Shown here in pieces: positions 31,111 through 45,083 of a DNA stretch of 64,000 nucleotides. This DNA comes from Eleusine coracana subsp. coracana (taxonomy: Eukaryota; Streptophyta; Magnoliopsida; Poales; Poaceae). A program made the translations under genes and the position numbers. The stretch spans positions 32,138,044 to 32,202,043 of the forward strand of contig CM064423.1 in NCBI GenBank assembly GCA_032690845.1, given 5' to 3'. The notes under the pieces were generated by a model. It was given only the letters and a program-made list of their open reading frames with translations. It was not told the DNA's origin and did not search any database. The stretch's first letter is position 1, and each line of letters opens with the position of its first letter.

Positions 31111-32502
31111 TGTCTTGAGTTTCTTCTCTTGCAATGAGGACATTGCAAATTTTGAGTGTGGGGGAAGGGCTTTGCCATTAGTCATAGTTTTTAAGTGTTT
31201 TTGAGTCTAGTTTCTCATTTGTTTTTCTTAATCAGTGTTTATTTAAGTTTGTTTGTTTTTCTTAATGAGTGTTTATTTAAGTTTGTGTGTGTGCTTAAGA
31301 GAGTCATGAGTCATGTTGAGAGTTGCTTCAAGGTCTTTTATGTAGTTTGAATTATTGCATTGTCTTTAATAAAATTAGTGTCGATTGTCAAATTGAAAGT
31401 GCCCCATGCTATTTATCTTGTCTTTTTGATGATCGATTGGTTGATTACTTAAATTTGTTGGTTACCACTTAACTTTTAAGCTTTGTATTTGTGAAAATTT
31501 CTTTTGACTCATCATAAGCTAAAGCAAAAGCAAGGTCTAAATATGCCTACATAGCCGAGTGAATGAAAGCAAGCTACACATTTGAACTAAGTGGATTGTA
31601 AGTAACTTTGTCAACTTTTTGCTCATGATTTCGACCAAGTTAGGAAAGGATGATCTATTTTGTTTATCTCTATATTTCTAGCCATTCTTATCCATTTAAA
31701 TTCCTTGCTATCATGAAAACCATATATCTTTGTTTCTCCCTCCTCCTTGATACAACCTATGTTCTCAATAAAAGGGAATTCAGAAAATTTCCGCTCCTGG
31801 TACAAGACAGAAATTGCTGATCATACTGGGAATAGAAAAAAAAAGGTGAAAGAAAAGAAAACATAGACCGCGCCGACCGACGCAGTGTTGCGCCGATCGG
31901 CGCTATTGCAAAAGAAAGGAAAAAAAAGGGGTTATTATAGAAAAAGAGGTAAAGAAAAAATATATATTCCCTAAGAGGCAGTAAGGTCATCAAAGAAAGC
32001 ACATTTCTGATTATTTCTCATTCTTTGCCATTGTTATCATTGAAATTCTTTTTAGATCTTCTACATTCCTCTTCTCCATTAAAAGTTCTTTTTCCAAGAA
32101 AATTCTTTCTTAATAGGCATGATTGAGCACATTGTTGACATGGTTAATCTTATGGTTTATTTAGTTATATAGCCCTCCAAGATCCACATACAATCCTTGA
32201 TTCGATAGGAGAGGGAAGGAAATACACTTGAGACCTAGAGAAGACCAAATGTTTGATGTTTGATGCTAAAAGATGAGTTGAGGAGAACTAAAATTGTTTT
32301 TGAAAAAGTTTTGTGGTGATTTGATTAAGTTCAAGTATGATATGTCGATTGGTTAAAAGGAGATGAGAGAAGATCTTTGTGGTGTGATAACGAATAAAAA
32401 TGATGATTGAGATTGATTGCATGAGAGATAGTGTGAAAATTCTTATTACATATTTGATTTTGTATTGCTCGAGGACTAGTAATGATTTGAGTGTGGGGGA
32501 AC
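31111..32502. other. Athila 3' non-coding region with two polypurine tracts (U2)
   Basis: Counterpart of 2213-3607. The two GAGTGTGGGGGAA tracts are at 31154-31166 and 32489-32501. Three short A/T-run length changes relative to U1 account for the offset change from 28898 to 28895. Confidence 0.65.
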
Positions 32503-33375
32503 TGTTGGTGGTTTCTAGATGCCCATTTTATCTACTAATAAGGAATGTTTTGCGTCTTAATTTGGTAGTTGGACAAACAATTAACCCCATATTTGCATAT
32601 ATTTGTAGTTGTTCTATTTTGGATGTAATCCCAGGAAACAGGTGTAAAACAGGGCAATTATGGATAAAGAGCTGAAGAGTAACGAAGATGGGCCAGATGC
32701 GGAGCCGCGCCGATCGGCACGACGCTTGCGCCGATCGGCGCAGCAGGGAAAGATGACGAAAACACGATCCGGTCCAGGAAAGATGAAGGCCCAGCCCAGT
32801 ATGAGTTAGAGTCAGTGGAAGTTGACCTAATCCTGTCGAGTATAAAAGGAAGATAATTATCAAGAGCCAAGAGACGGAAGGAGAGATGGCAATCACGAGA
32901 AGCAGTTATTAGAACTAGGGTTCTAGGATATTGGCGGCGGAGGTTGGTTAACACCGACGAGATTCACCAGAAGTGTATCGGCCAATACATTTTTGCCCAT
33001 TACATAGTACAAGAAACCAGTGGGGAGCTAATAGCCTCTGTAGTGACAGCCGGGGTGAACAAAACTACCATGTCTTGTAGAATATTAGAGTCATCACTCG
33101 AGTTGATAAGAATAAGGTTGCATGCTAGTGAACCAATCCTAAGGAGAGAATCCTTCATCATCCTGTTACCTCTTCAATAACTTTCACCTTCCACTTTCTC
33201 ACCGTCATCATTCACATGAACCAACCCATTGCAATTTGTTAGTAACCCTTTAATAGTATTAGTTCTGCTCGTTCCCTATGGATTCGTTAACCTTGGAATA
33301 CTCTGAGGGGAAAAGAGCTACAGCTATACACCGTCCTCTTGCGGTATATAAGTGGGTGCGTAATTACGACCAACA
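32503..33375 (+). mobile_element. Athila 3' LTR (U2)
   Basis: 873 bp with TGTTGG...CCAACA ends, the same length as the U1 copy and differing at a few bases. It follows the polypurine tract and is flanked on the right by GCAAC. Confidence 0.85.
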
Positions 33376-33482
33376 GCAACCCTCCTGGCCCTCTCTGATT
33401 CTGGGTCCAGCCTGGTCCTCTTCTTGCTCTTGGGCTTCTCAGGCCTCTTACCCTTGCCCTTGTCCAGTCCTGACCCTGCCAT
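33376..33482 (-). pseudogene. Element G gag-like start (U2)
   Basis: Identical in layout to 4481-4587: a minus-strand ATG at 33482-33480 and a basic frame cut by the Athila LTR. Confidence 0.4.
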
Positions 33483-34725
33483 CTCTACTGCTGACTGTTG
33501 TCACTGCACGCACGTAGGTATAGATAGGATAAGCATAGAACCTATGTATAAATCTACTAGCAAAGCACCGCTAGATAAGAATGCGCAATAGAAATACTAG
33601 CACTAAATGAAGAACATGATCACTGAACAAATAAAGCAATGTAATCAACACTGATCATGGACTATATGACTGGTGCGAGTCATCTAGTGTTCAGTTAAAT
33701 AATTTGTGATAAATCTAACGGTAGACTAGATGCAAGAGACAAACCCTAGAATTTGCAGTTAGCAGATATGCATGGTAGTAATTGCAATCTAGGTTGAGCT
33801 AATTAGCAATTAATACAACTAATTATTGGCAGATAATTCTAATTGCATCAATTCAACTAATTACTCAAATTTTAGGGCATAATTGATGAAATTGAGGAAG
33901 TAGCGCAATACCCTAGGGATGCAGATCACGAACACCAAGAACAATACGACCGATCGCCGAAAAGCTTGGAACTTTGGCTAGCCGGCAATAATGATTAAGG
34001 AGGAAAAGGCAAGCTTTGCCCTAGGCTTGCGGTGGAGTTCGGCGAGGTGATGCTTGGGCGCGCGTGCGGGTGCTGTGGCCACGAGCGGCGGCGCGGTCAC
34101 GACGACGAGCGGCGGTGGCGGCTCTCGAGCTTGCGCATGGGTGTAGTGCGGGCGGGAGGCGGCGCTGGGTGAACGCGTGGGAGTGTGGGGGCAATACAGA
34201 GGTGCGGCATGCGAGGCGGCTGATAGCAACATGCTCGGAGGAGCGGGCGCGGCCGGCGGTGGCTTGGTCGGCGACGATGACGAGGGGAGAGAACACGACG
34301 GAGGCGGCGGGTTCGTGCTCTCGACTTCGGTCGAGTGGAACAGGGAAGGATCCAAGAGGATTTGACCTAGGTCAATCATGCATCGATGGCTGAGATCAAT
34401 CAAGAAATGATCAACGGTCTAGATCTAGAACTGTGTCGCACGATCAACCGTAGTGACCGGACCGTCCGCTCACTAGACCGGACTGTCCGGTCACTTCGGG
34501 GTTCCAAAAAATCAGGATTCTGGTGAACCAGAACTTATGCAGACCGGACTGTCCACTCTTTTAAAAAGATTCTGTCCGGTCTCCATTTTCCTTCTCCCCG
34601 AAGCTCTGTGCATTGCTGCACAGACCGGACTGTACGGTCATATGACCAGACTGTATGGTCACTACCAGAAAAATGCTAAGTCAAGGAATTTCTCCATTTT
34701 CCAAGTGCCCACACTTAACACCCTA
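33483..34725 (-). mobile_element. Element G leader and LTR-like region (U2)
   Basis: Counterpart of 4588-5830, with the GC-rich block at about 33995-34345 and GACCGGAC-type motifs at 34455/34476 and 34623/34644, each pair 21 bp apart. LTR limits are not found. Confidence 0.35.
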
Positions 34726-35571
34726 ATAGAACTCTGTACTTAGAACATGAAGGGAACTCTCAAACACTCCTTTTCAAAGTGGCGGTTTATGGCCTTACAA
34801 TTTTCGCAAATGCCAAATGAAGAATTGAGCAAATAAGAACCAAAGCGAATATGAGCCAAATGGGTATATACGAGCTTTAGTCTATGAACTGCGCGAGTGG
34901 GTTTGACCTTGGAGTTCATAAGATCTTGCTCAATGAGCATGAAGCACAATCCTTTCCTTTGGTCACACTTGCGGAGACGTAATCTCATATAGAGCATGAG
35001 GCACAAATATCTCCAAATGTGACAAGCCTCCATTGTGTTTCCTATATGATGCATGCAACAAGAATTTTACATATGCAATGAAAGTAAACATGCCATGTGA
35101 ATGCAAGCAATATTAAAACAAGACACAAAGGAAACCTAACAATGTCAAGTTTGAACCCCTCCCAAGCTTACTCACTATAAGCCATACCCTTGCCTTGAGA
35201 TAAGCCAAACCACCGTCTTAAGCACTCCCCCTTGCTTATAGCTATCTTGGATGGGTTAGACATTGACTAATTTTTATATGTTTTTCTTTTAGTTATTTAC
35301 ACATGTATGGATGCAAAGCATACTAGTCACAAAAGGAGTCATAATTACCATGCAATGCAAGAGAAGGAAAAACACACTATGAAAACCAAGAACTAACACA
35401 GTTACCTCCCTCATGAGTAGATATGACGTTGAGGTCCATGTCACTTGTGGTGGCCTTCAATTGATTTTCATGAAGCTCCCGGTCCACCACCACCACCATC
35501 TTCTAGGTCTTGTTCTTGGGCACCCACTTGTACTTCGTTGACCTCTCAAGATCAACAATGCACTTAGGCAC
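34726..35571 (-). mobile_element. Element F 3' non-coding remnant (U2)
   Basis: Counterpart of 5831-6676; no gene, no polypurine tract and no LTR seen. Confidence 0.5.
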
Positions 35572-37499
35572 CTATATGCTCTTGACCTTTCTCTTCTTGT
35601 TTGGTGGTCCCAAAGCCTTAGCATTCACCTTGCCATCCTTGTTCCTAAAAAGCTTGAAATGTGTGTTCTCATGGAACAAGTTAGCATTAGGCAAAACATT
35701 GGAACTTGTCACCATAGGACAATCCTTGATGGTGTGGTCATCCTTGCAACACCTCTGACAATAGTAGTCATCGGCGAGTAGGGGTTTGATCCATGCGGGG
35801 ATGGAGTCACTCGTCCCGATGATGTCGATGGCGGCTGGATATGAGCCAAGTCCCCGATGAGAGACATTGTTCACAAGGTTTCTCCCAAGAATATCCTTGT
35901 GGATGGCTCTACCACATGTAAGCCTCTCAAAGCCATCCATCATCATTTTCCTCTCTTCCTTGAGCTTGTGATATTCCTTCAAAACAAATGGCTCAAGAGA
36001 AGAAACCTCGACCAATGTGGTTAGTTCACCATACATAGTAGAAGCATCACTCTTGGATGAACTAGAGGAGGGAGAGGCAAGGTTACCAACATTGATGGCC
36101 TCAAAAGTAACTTCAAGGGCCTCGCACTTCTCACGTAGCTCTACATGATCACCCTTGAGTTTGTCATAACTCTTATTTAGGGCCTCATGAGATGTGACAA
36201 GGTCCTTGAGCTCACTCTCAAGCTCACCAACACGGTCCTTAGCCAACTTACACTCTTTTCTTACCACATCCAACATTTTGGATTTCTTGACGGTGATGTC
36301 GCAGGCTTGCTCAAGGAAACTCCAAAGTTCGGCGCAGGAGAGCTCCTCATCATCGCTATCGTCACTGCTTTCATCCTCGCTCTCCCCAAGTTGGCTCGCC
36401 GCCATGAGGCACGCGGGAGGTGGACGAAGAGCTCGTGGTGATGTGGTCTTGGTCATGGCTAGGCCGACCACTTCTTCATCACTTGAGGAGGAGGACTCAT
36501 CACTTGAGTTGTCACTTGTCCACTCTCCAACAAGGGCCTTGCGTGAGAACTTCTTCATGTGGTCTTGAGCTTTGCCCTTGCCTTTGCTCTTGTCCTTGTT
36601 GAAGTACTTCTTCTTCTTTTGCTTGGCTTTGGTGTCTTCTTCTTCATCATCATCACTTGAGTCTTGGGACTTGAAAGCTTCGTTCTTGGGCTTGGGACAA
36701 TCTCAAACAAAGTGGTTCTTAGACGCACAGTTGTAGCACTTGCCCCTGGACTTGGAAGCAAATTTATTCTTGAAGGTCCTCATATTCTTCATGAGAAGAG
36801 CCAAGTCCTCACTCAAGTCATCTTCTTCAATCTCTGCCTTCTTCTTGCTCTTCTTTCTCTTGACAGGCTCTTGCTTCTCGGCTTGAACAGCAAGGTTAGA
36901 TGGTTGAGGATCATCCAAACCTAGCTGGTAGCTCTCGAAGGCTGTGATCTTGCCAAGTACATCCTTCATGGTCTTGGTCTTGAGGTCACCTTGCAAGGTG
37001 AAAGTGATGATGGACTCATACTTAGGGTCTTTGAATAGCCTCAAGAATCTTCTTATCACCTGAACAGGCTTCAACTTGAAGTCATCCCCAAGAGCATTGA
37101 TCTCCTTCACTAGAACATGAAAGCAAGAATAAACAGTGTTAGCTCTCTCATGTGGCAATCTAGTGATGTTATCAGACTTGTTCTTCAGCACATAGTATCT
37201 TTCCTCTTTGACAAATATGTTCTATGGAGACCCTGAATCTCAGTCCAAATACCATGTGCTATAGAACTAGCATCCAACCTAGCAAAGACATCCTTAGATA
37301 TGCATGCAAACAGAGCATTCTTGACCTTAGCGTTGCTCTTAATAAAATCAGGCTCAAGCAGGTTCACATCCGCATCAGACTCGTAAGTGACCATCCATAT
37401 CTCTGGATCAAGGGACTCCAGGTAGGCTTGAATGTGAGCCTTCCAATACCCGTAGTCCTCCCCATCAAAAATGGGAACACTCCCCACCTGTCTCGGCAT
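35572..37499 (-). pseudogene. SIRE-like element F gag (U2)
   Basis: Same breaks as the U1 copy: a frame slip near 37220 and a stop inside the first zinc knuckle at 36703-36705. Differences include Arg to Cys (TRGR to TCGR), His to Asp and Ala to Val (HEEVAG to DEEVVG), and Gly to Arg at residue 3. The shared breaks show that the element was already dead before duplication. Confidence 0.8.
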
Positions 37500-37537
37500 C
37501 CTTACTCAAGGCGGTGAAGCCTCAAAGATGAGCACTT

Positions 37538-37550
37538 GGCTCTCATACCA
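37538..37550 (-). other. Primer binding site of element F (U2)
   Basis: Minus-strand TGGTATGAGAGCC, two bases from the LTR, identical to U1. Confidence 0.8.
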
Positions 37551-37552
37551 CT

Positions 37553-39158
37553 TGTAAGGACCAAAGGCGTACCAAGAGGGGGGGGGGGTGAATCGGTAAG
37601 CCGCTCACGAATCTAAATACTTCAATTTACACCACTAGAGCCTAGAAATCATTGCAACCTAACAAGTATAGTAGGCCAAGACCCTACACATGATAGTGTT
37701 CATGATGATAGCAAGCGCAGAAGCAAAACACACTAGCCTATGCAAGCCACAATTCAACCTAGTTACTAGAGGACGCAAATGCGGAATAGTAAAGAGGGGG
37801 TCAAGAAATGCTCATGATTTTTTCCCTAGGTCTCGGAAGGATGGCGCCTTCCCCTACTCCTCGTTGGACCACTCCCGCCAGAGTCTCGGTCCCTCCCACC
37901 ACCACTGTGGAGTTCTCACCCATGAGCCCGCAATCACTCCCGGAGTGAAGACACGGTTCGCGTCACTTCTTCCACCAAGGTACAAGCTCGCCTCCCTCAA
38001 GAACATGCCGGACTACTCGAGCCGACACGGGCGCTCACTAGCGATGACCCTTTCACCGGCGGGCTCAAATCATGTACAAACATGTGACAGCCTTCACAAC
38101 CGATCATGATAGGCTCGATCACCGACACCTAACCGGTCTAGGTCTCATCATAGACCAAGAGTAACAACATAGTTCACACCCTTAAGGACACTTAGCCTTA
38201 GATGTGGAAGATCAATCCATGTTACTCTCACTAGCACTCTCAAGATATGCAATATCTCCTCCTAGTGCTCTCCTCTTTGCCTCTTGGCTCTCACCAAATG
38301 CTCCAAGCAATTCCACTGGGAAAGAGAGGTCACCAAGACCCCAGCAACAAAGTTATATAGTCTTCTAGACCCAATGACCGGACTGTCCGGTCACTGCCAG
38401 ACCGGACCATCCGGTCTCTCTGGAACGACTCCCAGAACCATTGGCTGCTCTGTCTAAACAACTCCTCTGTACTGACCAGACCATCCGTTCAGACTTTCTT
38501 TTTCCATTCCAGAGAGCTCCCAATTTACGTCCTCTCTATCTCGGCGCGTCTCCATACAGACCGGACCATTCGATCACTATTGATCTCTGCACAGACAAAT
38601 TCCTTGCAAACTTATCTCTGTCCACTTAGTGACCGTACAGTCTGGTCTCCACTGACCTCTCTATCCGGTCACTTCGTCCAGAAGCTGAAACTCCTCGTCC
38701 TCGCTTGACTTCATTTCCTGACTTCTCCGAACAGCTCCTTGGCTTATCCACTGTCACCTGGTGCCTGTGATTTTACTGAGCAACCTTGTACGTCACCGAC
38801 TAGACATGACCTAAGAGAAATGACCTAGACCCCTTTGATAGTCCGGTTTTTCCTATGGACTCAAAGCCCTAACAACTAGACAAGTGTTCCCAACACTTGC
38901 TCCGTAGCTTGTCCTTAGCTTTGATCCATCTCCATCAACCACCCTTGGACTCCATCAAGTTCACAAGCCTCCATGTTTACAGTCATTTTCATCAATCGCC
39001 AAGGCAACCATCATCCATATGATTTGTAGTAGAGTTTAGAGATGATTCCTACATAGACAACACTCGTGTAGATATTAGCCCACAATTTCATAGTTGTCAT
39101 TTATCAGCAAAACATTCATAGCTTGGGGATACAATCATCCATGGTCATGAAGCTTACA
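37553..39158 (-). mobile_element. Element F 5' LTR (U2)
   Basis: 1,606 bp; three bases longer than in U1 because of an 11-base G run. Same TGTAAG...CTTACA ends and palindromes, for example 38376/38400. Confidence 0.8.
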
Positions 39159-41880
39159 AAGTGATATCTTCAGAAAGTTTACAAGGAGAGCAAAGTATGA
39201 ATTCAAGTCCAACATTGTGAAGATAAGGAGTGACAATGGGACTGAGTTCAAGAACACAACAGTGGAGGAATATTGTGACAAGAAGGGGATCAAGGATGAA
39301 TTCTCCGCTACATATACTCCCGAGCAGAATGGAGTAGTGGAGAGGAAGAACAAGACACTCATCACTCTTGCTCATGCCATGTTGGATGAGTATGGAACTC
39401 ATGAGAAGTTTTGGGCTGAAGCAATCAACACAGCTTGCTACACTTCAAACCGTGTCTATCTCCACTGGCTATTAAAGAAGACACCCTATGAGCTATTGGT
39501 TGGATAGAAACTGAATGTTTCCTATTTTTGGATCTTTGGCTGCACTTGCTACATTCTCAAGAAAAGGAGGAAGCCCGAGAAGTTTGAGAACAGAACTGAT
39601 GAAGGCATTCTTGTTGGGTACTCAAAGACTTCTAAGGCATATAGGGTCTACAACTCAGCCACAGGTTGTCTGGAAGAATCCTATGATGTCCAATTTGATG
39701 AGTCAAATGGTTCTCAGAAGGGAGATGAATTTCATGAAGTGAACATTGGAGATGACCCTATGAAGGAAGCTTTGAGGAACATGCTCGTGGGCAAGGTTTT
39801 ACCCCACGAGGCCAATGATGATGATATTGGTGAACCCTCTACTCCACCACCTCAACCAACCTCCTCCTCGGAGGTGCAAGAACCAGCCGAAGATGCCATT
39901 GACACACCCACTAGCTCCTCCCAATATTCATTGAGAGTGGAAACACAATTGAGAAGTAAGATGCAAGCTTCCCCACATATGTCCTCTCAAGCCACTTCTC
40001 CAAGCTCCTCACATGACACCCCCTCATCCACTCCAAGCTCTAGTTCCAAAAGGAGAAAGCATATGAGTGATTCCCCCACCTCACTAAGAATCCAAGACAC
40101 TCATATCTCAAGAGAGCGAGCAATCCATGATGCACAAGATACTTCACCTAGAGCTCCTCCCACTCAAGAAGAACACCATCCTAGTCCTAAGGCCATCAAC
40201 AAGGATCACTCACGTGACTTAATCATTGGGAGTCCATCTCAAGGAGTTGGAACAAGGAGGAATCAATACAAGCCCAACTATGTGAGTGAGGAGAATGATG
40301 AGGCGGCAAATGTTGCAATGAAGAACTTCTCTTTTGTCTCCATGATTGAGCCTTTAATAATTGATGAAGCTATGGATGATCACAAATGGGTTATGGCCAT
40401 GCAAGAAGAACTAAACAACTTCAAGAGGTGCGAAGTATGGAAATTGGTTGAGAGAACCAATAATCATAATGTGGTTGGCACCATGTGGGTTTTCAAGAAC
40501 AAGCAAGATGAGAAAGGGGGCAATTGTCAAGAACAAGGCTCGTCTAGTGGCTAAGGGATATTCTCAAATGGCGGGCCTTGACTTTGAAGAAATCTTTGCT
40601 CCCGTGGCTCATCTTGAAGCTATTCGGATCTTACTTGCCTATGCATCACATAATGGATTCAAGCTCTTTCAAATGGATGTCAAAAGTGCCTTCTTGAATG
40701 GAGAGATCAATGGAAAAGTCTATGTGGAACAACCTCCGGGCTTTGAGGATCCTAAACATCCAAGACATGTGTACAAACTGAAGAAAGCTCTGTATGGCCA
40801 CAAGCAAGCACCAAGGACATGGTATGAACATTTGAGGAACTTCCAACTCAAGAATGGATTCACCATTGGAAGCATTGATAGCACCTTGTTCACAACGCAT
40901 GTTGGGAAGGACCTCTTTGTGTGCCAAATCTATGTGGATGATATTATCTATGGGTCAACCAATGTAAGTTCAATGAAGAGTTCCGGGAAATGATGGCTAG
41001 GGAATTTCAAATGTCAATGATTGGAGAGTTGCATGTGTTTCTTGGTTTTCAAGTCAAATAATTGAGAGAAGGGAACTTGATCTATCAAGAGAAGTATACC
41101 AAGGATCTTCTCAAGAGATTCAACATGGAAAATTGCAAGCCTTTGCACACACCTATGGCGAGCAAATCCTTGGATGATGATGTGACGGGTAAACCGGTGA
41201 ACCCCAACCTCTATAGATCAATGATTAGGTCCTTGCTCTATCTCACCGCCTCAAGACCGGACATCATGTTTAGTATGTGCCTGTGCGCATGCTATCAAGC
41301 AAATCCAAAAGAGTTTCACTTGAAGGTAGTGAAGAGGATTCTTAGATATCTCAAGTACACACCTACCATGGGACTATGGTATCCTAGAGGAACAAACTTT
41401 GAGTTACTTGGGTGTTCGGACTCGGACTTCACGGGATGCAAAGTGAATAGGAAGAGTACATCAGGAGGTTGCTAATTTCTTGGAAGATCTCTAGTATCTT
41501 GGAGCTCAATGAAGCAAAACTCGATGGCTCTGTCTATAGCTGAAGCAGAGTATATGGTAGCGGGAGCTTGTTGTGCACAACTTTTCTACATGAGGCAAAC
41601 TCTCTCGGATTATGGCCTCAACTTCACTCAAATGCCATTATATTGTGATAGTGAGGCGGCAATCAAGAGGGCTCTAAAAACTGGAGATCATGGTCATGCA
41701 AAGCATATTCAAGTCAAGCATCATTTCATAAGAGACCACGATGAGAGGAAGGATATTGAGCTGGTGAGTGTGCGGACTCATGAACAATTGGCGGACATCT
41801 TCACCAAGCCACTCGACAAGAAGACCTTCAACAAGCTAAGGGGAGAACTCAATGTTCTCAACCTTTCAAACTTCACATGA
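39159..41880 (+). pseudogene. SIRE-like element H pol (U2)
   Basis: Same domains and same breaks as 10261-12982 (stops at 39505, 41059 and 41473; slips near 40518 and 40963). D at 39232 and E at 39340 of integrase and YVDD at 40931-40942 are kept. Only a few substitutions separate the copies. Confidence 0.88.
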
Positions 41881-43124
41881 GTAACCCTAAAGCTTGTCTC
41901 TTATAAATATGTATAGCCTTGTTTGTTTTGTTTGTTCTTTGTGTCTTTATTTTGTGCTTGTTTCTCTTTTCTTGTAGGTCAACCTCGGACCTCCTTGAGA
42001 TAGCAATGGACATGGGTTAAGCTTGGGAAGGTGGTTCATGGTGTGCCCAAGGCTTTGATGAATGGTCCATTGTGAGTAAGCTCGAGAAGGGAACAACTCA
42101 TCGTTGGCACTTTGGTTTGTAGCTTTTTTCTCTCTTTTTATTTTAGCTTCGCATCACGCATTTATATACTTGTTACATTTGCATTTGCATTCTTTGCATT
42201 CATGAATTTGCATTGTGGTACCTTACATGCTTCCAAGCATGTTTCTAGGGTGAGTTGCTTATTTGCAATGTAAGTATATGACCCTCTAGATGATCACATA
42301 GTGATCTTTGTGCTTCATGCCCATTGAGTCATGTTCAAACGAGCTCTGAGGTTAAATCTACTCGCGCGGCTTAAAGAAAAATGACTCATACATTCCCAAC
42401 ACACTAATGACTAACCATTTCATTCTTGAGAAAATATTTTGTTGAGTTATGTGTATAGGGGGGGCTATGGTGGAACACTATTGTGATCAAGGAAGAGCAC
42501 CATGAAAGGGGGAGTTTCCTAACTCTTGCCATTTATTATTTGCTCTTTGGTTCTCTTGTGTTTTGTCTTTGGTTCTCTTGTGTTTTGTCTTTGGTTTTTG
42601 GTGATAGGTGACAAAGGGGGAGAACAACATGAAGTTCCAAAAGCCAAGTCTAGATCGATAACACAAAGGGGGAGAACAACATGAAGATCATGAAGATCCT
42701 AAAGCCAAGTCATAGATCAAGAGGAAAAGAAAAGATGGAAAAGAACATGAAGACATATTGGAGACGATCAAGGAAATGGTGCAAGTTCACTTGGACACAG
42801 ATGAAGATCATATCAAGATGAACATCTACACTGACATGGAGAAGAAAAACAATGGATATCTACACCAACATCTACGTCTATGGTGCGTGTCTACGTCAAC
42901 AAGATCAATAACCATGACACCATGATGGCGCAAAATTCAACTTAAGCTCAACATCTAGTGTGCTACATGATTGGGTAGTTCTCCCTTAACACCTAGCACA
43001 TTCCAAGGGGGAGACTACTTCCAAGGTAAGAACCAAGGTAATCTTTTCAATCCACTCTTTTCCTTTGGTTCCTTGTTGCTCGTCCATTTTGGATCATCAT
43101 AAGTAGTGGTTGTCATTCATCACC
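41881..43124. other. Element H 3' non-coding region (U2)
   Basis: Counterpart of 12983-14226; no gene seen. Confidence 0.6.
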
Positions 43125-43137
43125 AAAAAGGGGAGAT
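43125..43137 (+). other. Polypurine tract of element H (U2)
   Basis: AAAAAGGGGAGAT next to the LTR start, identical to U1. Confidence 0.8.
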
Positions 43138-45083
43138 TGTAAGGATTATGACCATTGAGGTCACCCCAAGGTATGCATGTTTTGATGATGAATGACAAAC
43201 ATGAAATGTGACTAATGTCTACACGAGTGTTGTTCGTGTAGGAAATCTTTTCTACTCTATGATGATTGTTGACGGTGGCCTTGGCGATGGATGACAATGA
43301 CCGCAAGCATCGATGCTTGTGAGCTTGATGGAGTCCAAGGGTTGATGGAGATGGATCAAAGCTCAGGACAAGCTATGGAGCAAGTGTTGGGAACACTTGT
43401 CTAGTTGTTAGGGTTTTGAGTCCATCGAAAAAACCGGACTATCAGGGAGGTCTAGGTCATTTCTCTTAGGTCATGTCTAGTCGGTGATGTGCAAGGTTGC
43501 TCAGTGAAATCACAGGCACTAGGTGACAGTGGAGAAGCCAAGGAGCTGTTCGGAGAAGCCGGGAAATGAAATCAAGCGAGGACGAGGAGTTTCAGCTTCT
43601 GGACGAAGTGACCAGACAGAGGGGTCAGTGGAGACCGGATTATACAGTCACTAAGTGGACAGAGAGCAGTTTGTAAGGAATTTGTCTGCTCTCAAGGATC
43701 AATAGTGATTGAACGGTCTGGTCAGTAGACCAGATGGTCCGGTCTGTATGGAGACGCGCTGAGATAGAGAGGACACAAATTGGGAGCTCTCTGGAATGAA
43801 GGAAGAAAGTCTGACCAGACGGTCTGGTCAGCTGACCGGACGGTCCAGTTAGTAGGAGTTCAGTCTGGACAGAGCAGCCAACGGCTCTGGGAGCCGTTCC
43901 AAAGAGACCGGACGGTTCTGGTCTGGCAGTGACCGGACTGTCTAGTTATTGTGGTCTAGAAAGTGCATTTCATGAAGCAACGACTAGTTGAAGGTTGGAA
44001 GATTATTTAACTTCATTGCTGGGGTCTTGGAGACCTCTCTTGGCCAGTGGAATTGCTTGGAGCATTTGGTGAGAGCCAAGAGGAAAAGAGGAGAGCACAA
44101 AAAGAGATATTGCATATCTTGATAGTGCTAGTGAGAGTAACAAGGAGTGATCTTACACATCTAAGGCTAGGTGTCCTTGAGGGTGTGATCTAGAATGTTA
44201 CTCTTGGTCTATGGTGAGACCTAGACCGGTTAGGTGTCGGTGATCAACCCTATCGTGATTAGTTGTGAAGGCCGTCACATGTTTGTACACGGTTTGAGCC
44301 CCCCCCGCCCCCCGGCGATAGGGGCATCGCTAGTGAGTGCCCATATCGGCTCGAGGAGTCCGGCAAGTTTTCGAGGGAGGCGAGCTTGTGCCTTAGTGGC
44401 ATCGGTGGCGCTTACCGTGTCTTCACTTCGAGAGTTATTGTGGGCTCGTGGGCGAGAACTCCACATTGGTGGCGGGAGGGACCGGGACTCTGACGGGAGT
44501 GGTCCAACGAGGAGTAGGGGAAGGCGCCATCCTTCCGAGACCTAGGGAAAAAATCATGAGCCATCTCTTACTCTACTCCTTACTATGATGCTTTACTTTC
44601 CGCATTTACATACCGTGCTATTCATGCTTGTGTGCTTACCTTGCTCTAGTTGACTACCTAGTAGACTTGCATGAATAGGCTTCTTTACTTGCTAGTAGTG
44701 CTTAGCTTTCATACTTGATCACTAGCATGTATAGGAGTTGCTTTGGCTTGTTTGATCACCCTAGTATGTATTGTGCTACTCATGCTTGTGTGCCTTCCAT
44801 GTGCTTGTTGATTTAGTAGCTTTGCAAGAGTAGGCTCCTTTGCTAGCTTGTTGTGTGCTTCCGTGTGTTCTTTGATTACTAGCTTGCATAGGAGTTGTGT
44901 GCCTCGTGTGTGATCCACTAGTATGCTTAGGTTGTCTTTCCTTTCATAGGATTATCTTGTTAGTATGATCACCACTAGAATTATGTAGGATTTGTTTGAG
45001 TGGTCGGTTTTAGTAGTTGGAAAAATAGGTACATAATTTGAGTTCCCAATTCACCCCTCCCCCTCGGTCACTCGATCCTTTCA
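43138..45083 (+). mobile_element. Element H 3' LTR (U2)
   Basis: 1,946 bp, four bases longer than U1 because the C run near 44300 is longer and interrupted by a G. Ends and palindrome pairs as in U1. Confidence 0.82.

Larger units (their letters stand above)
25768..32741. repeat. Paired 14-bp palindromes of the Athila element, U2 (clusters 7 and 1-6)
   Basis: Cluster 7 is visible only here: 25768-25781 with 25789-25802, 21 bp apart, in the pol frame where it encodes APIGA-VSEPIGA. The rest repeat U1 at 29298-29330, 29552-29607, 30413-30447, 30825-30859, 31870-31903 and 32707-32741. The third member of the triplet (29594-29607) has the CCGATCGG core, whereas U1 has CCAATCGG. Confidence 0.9.
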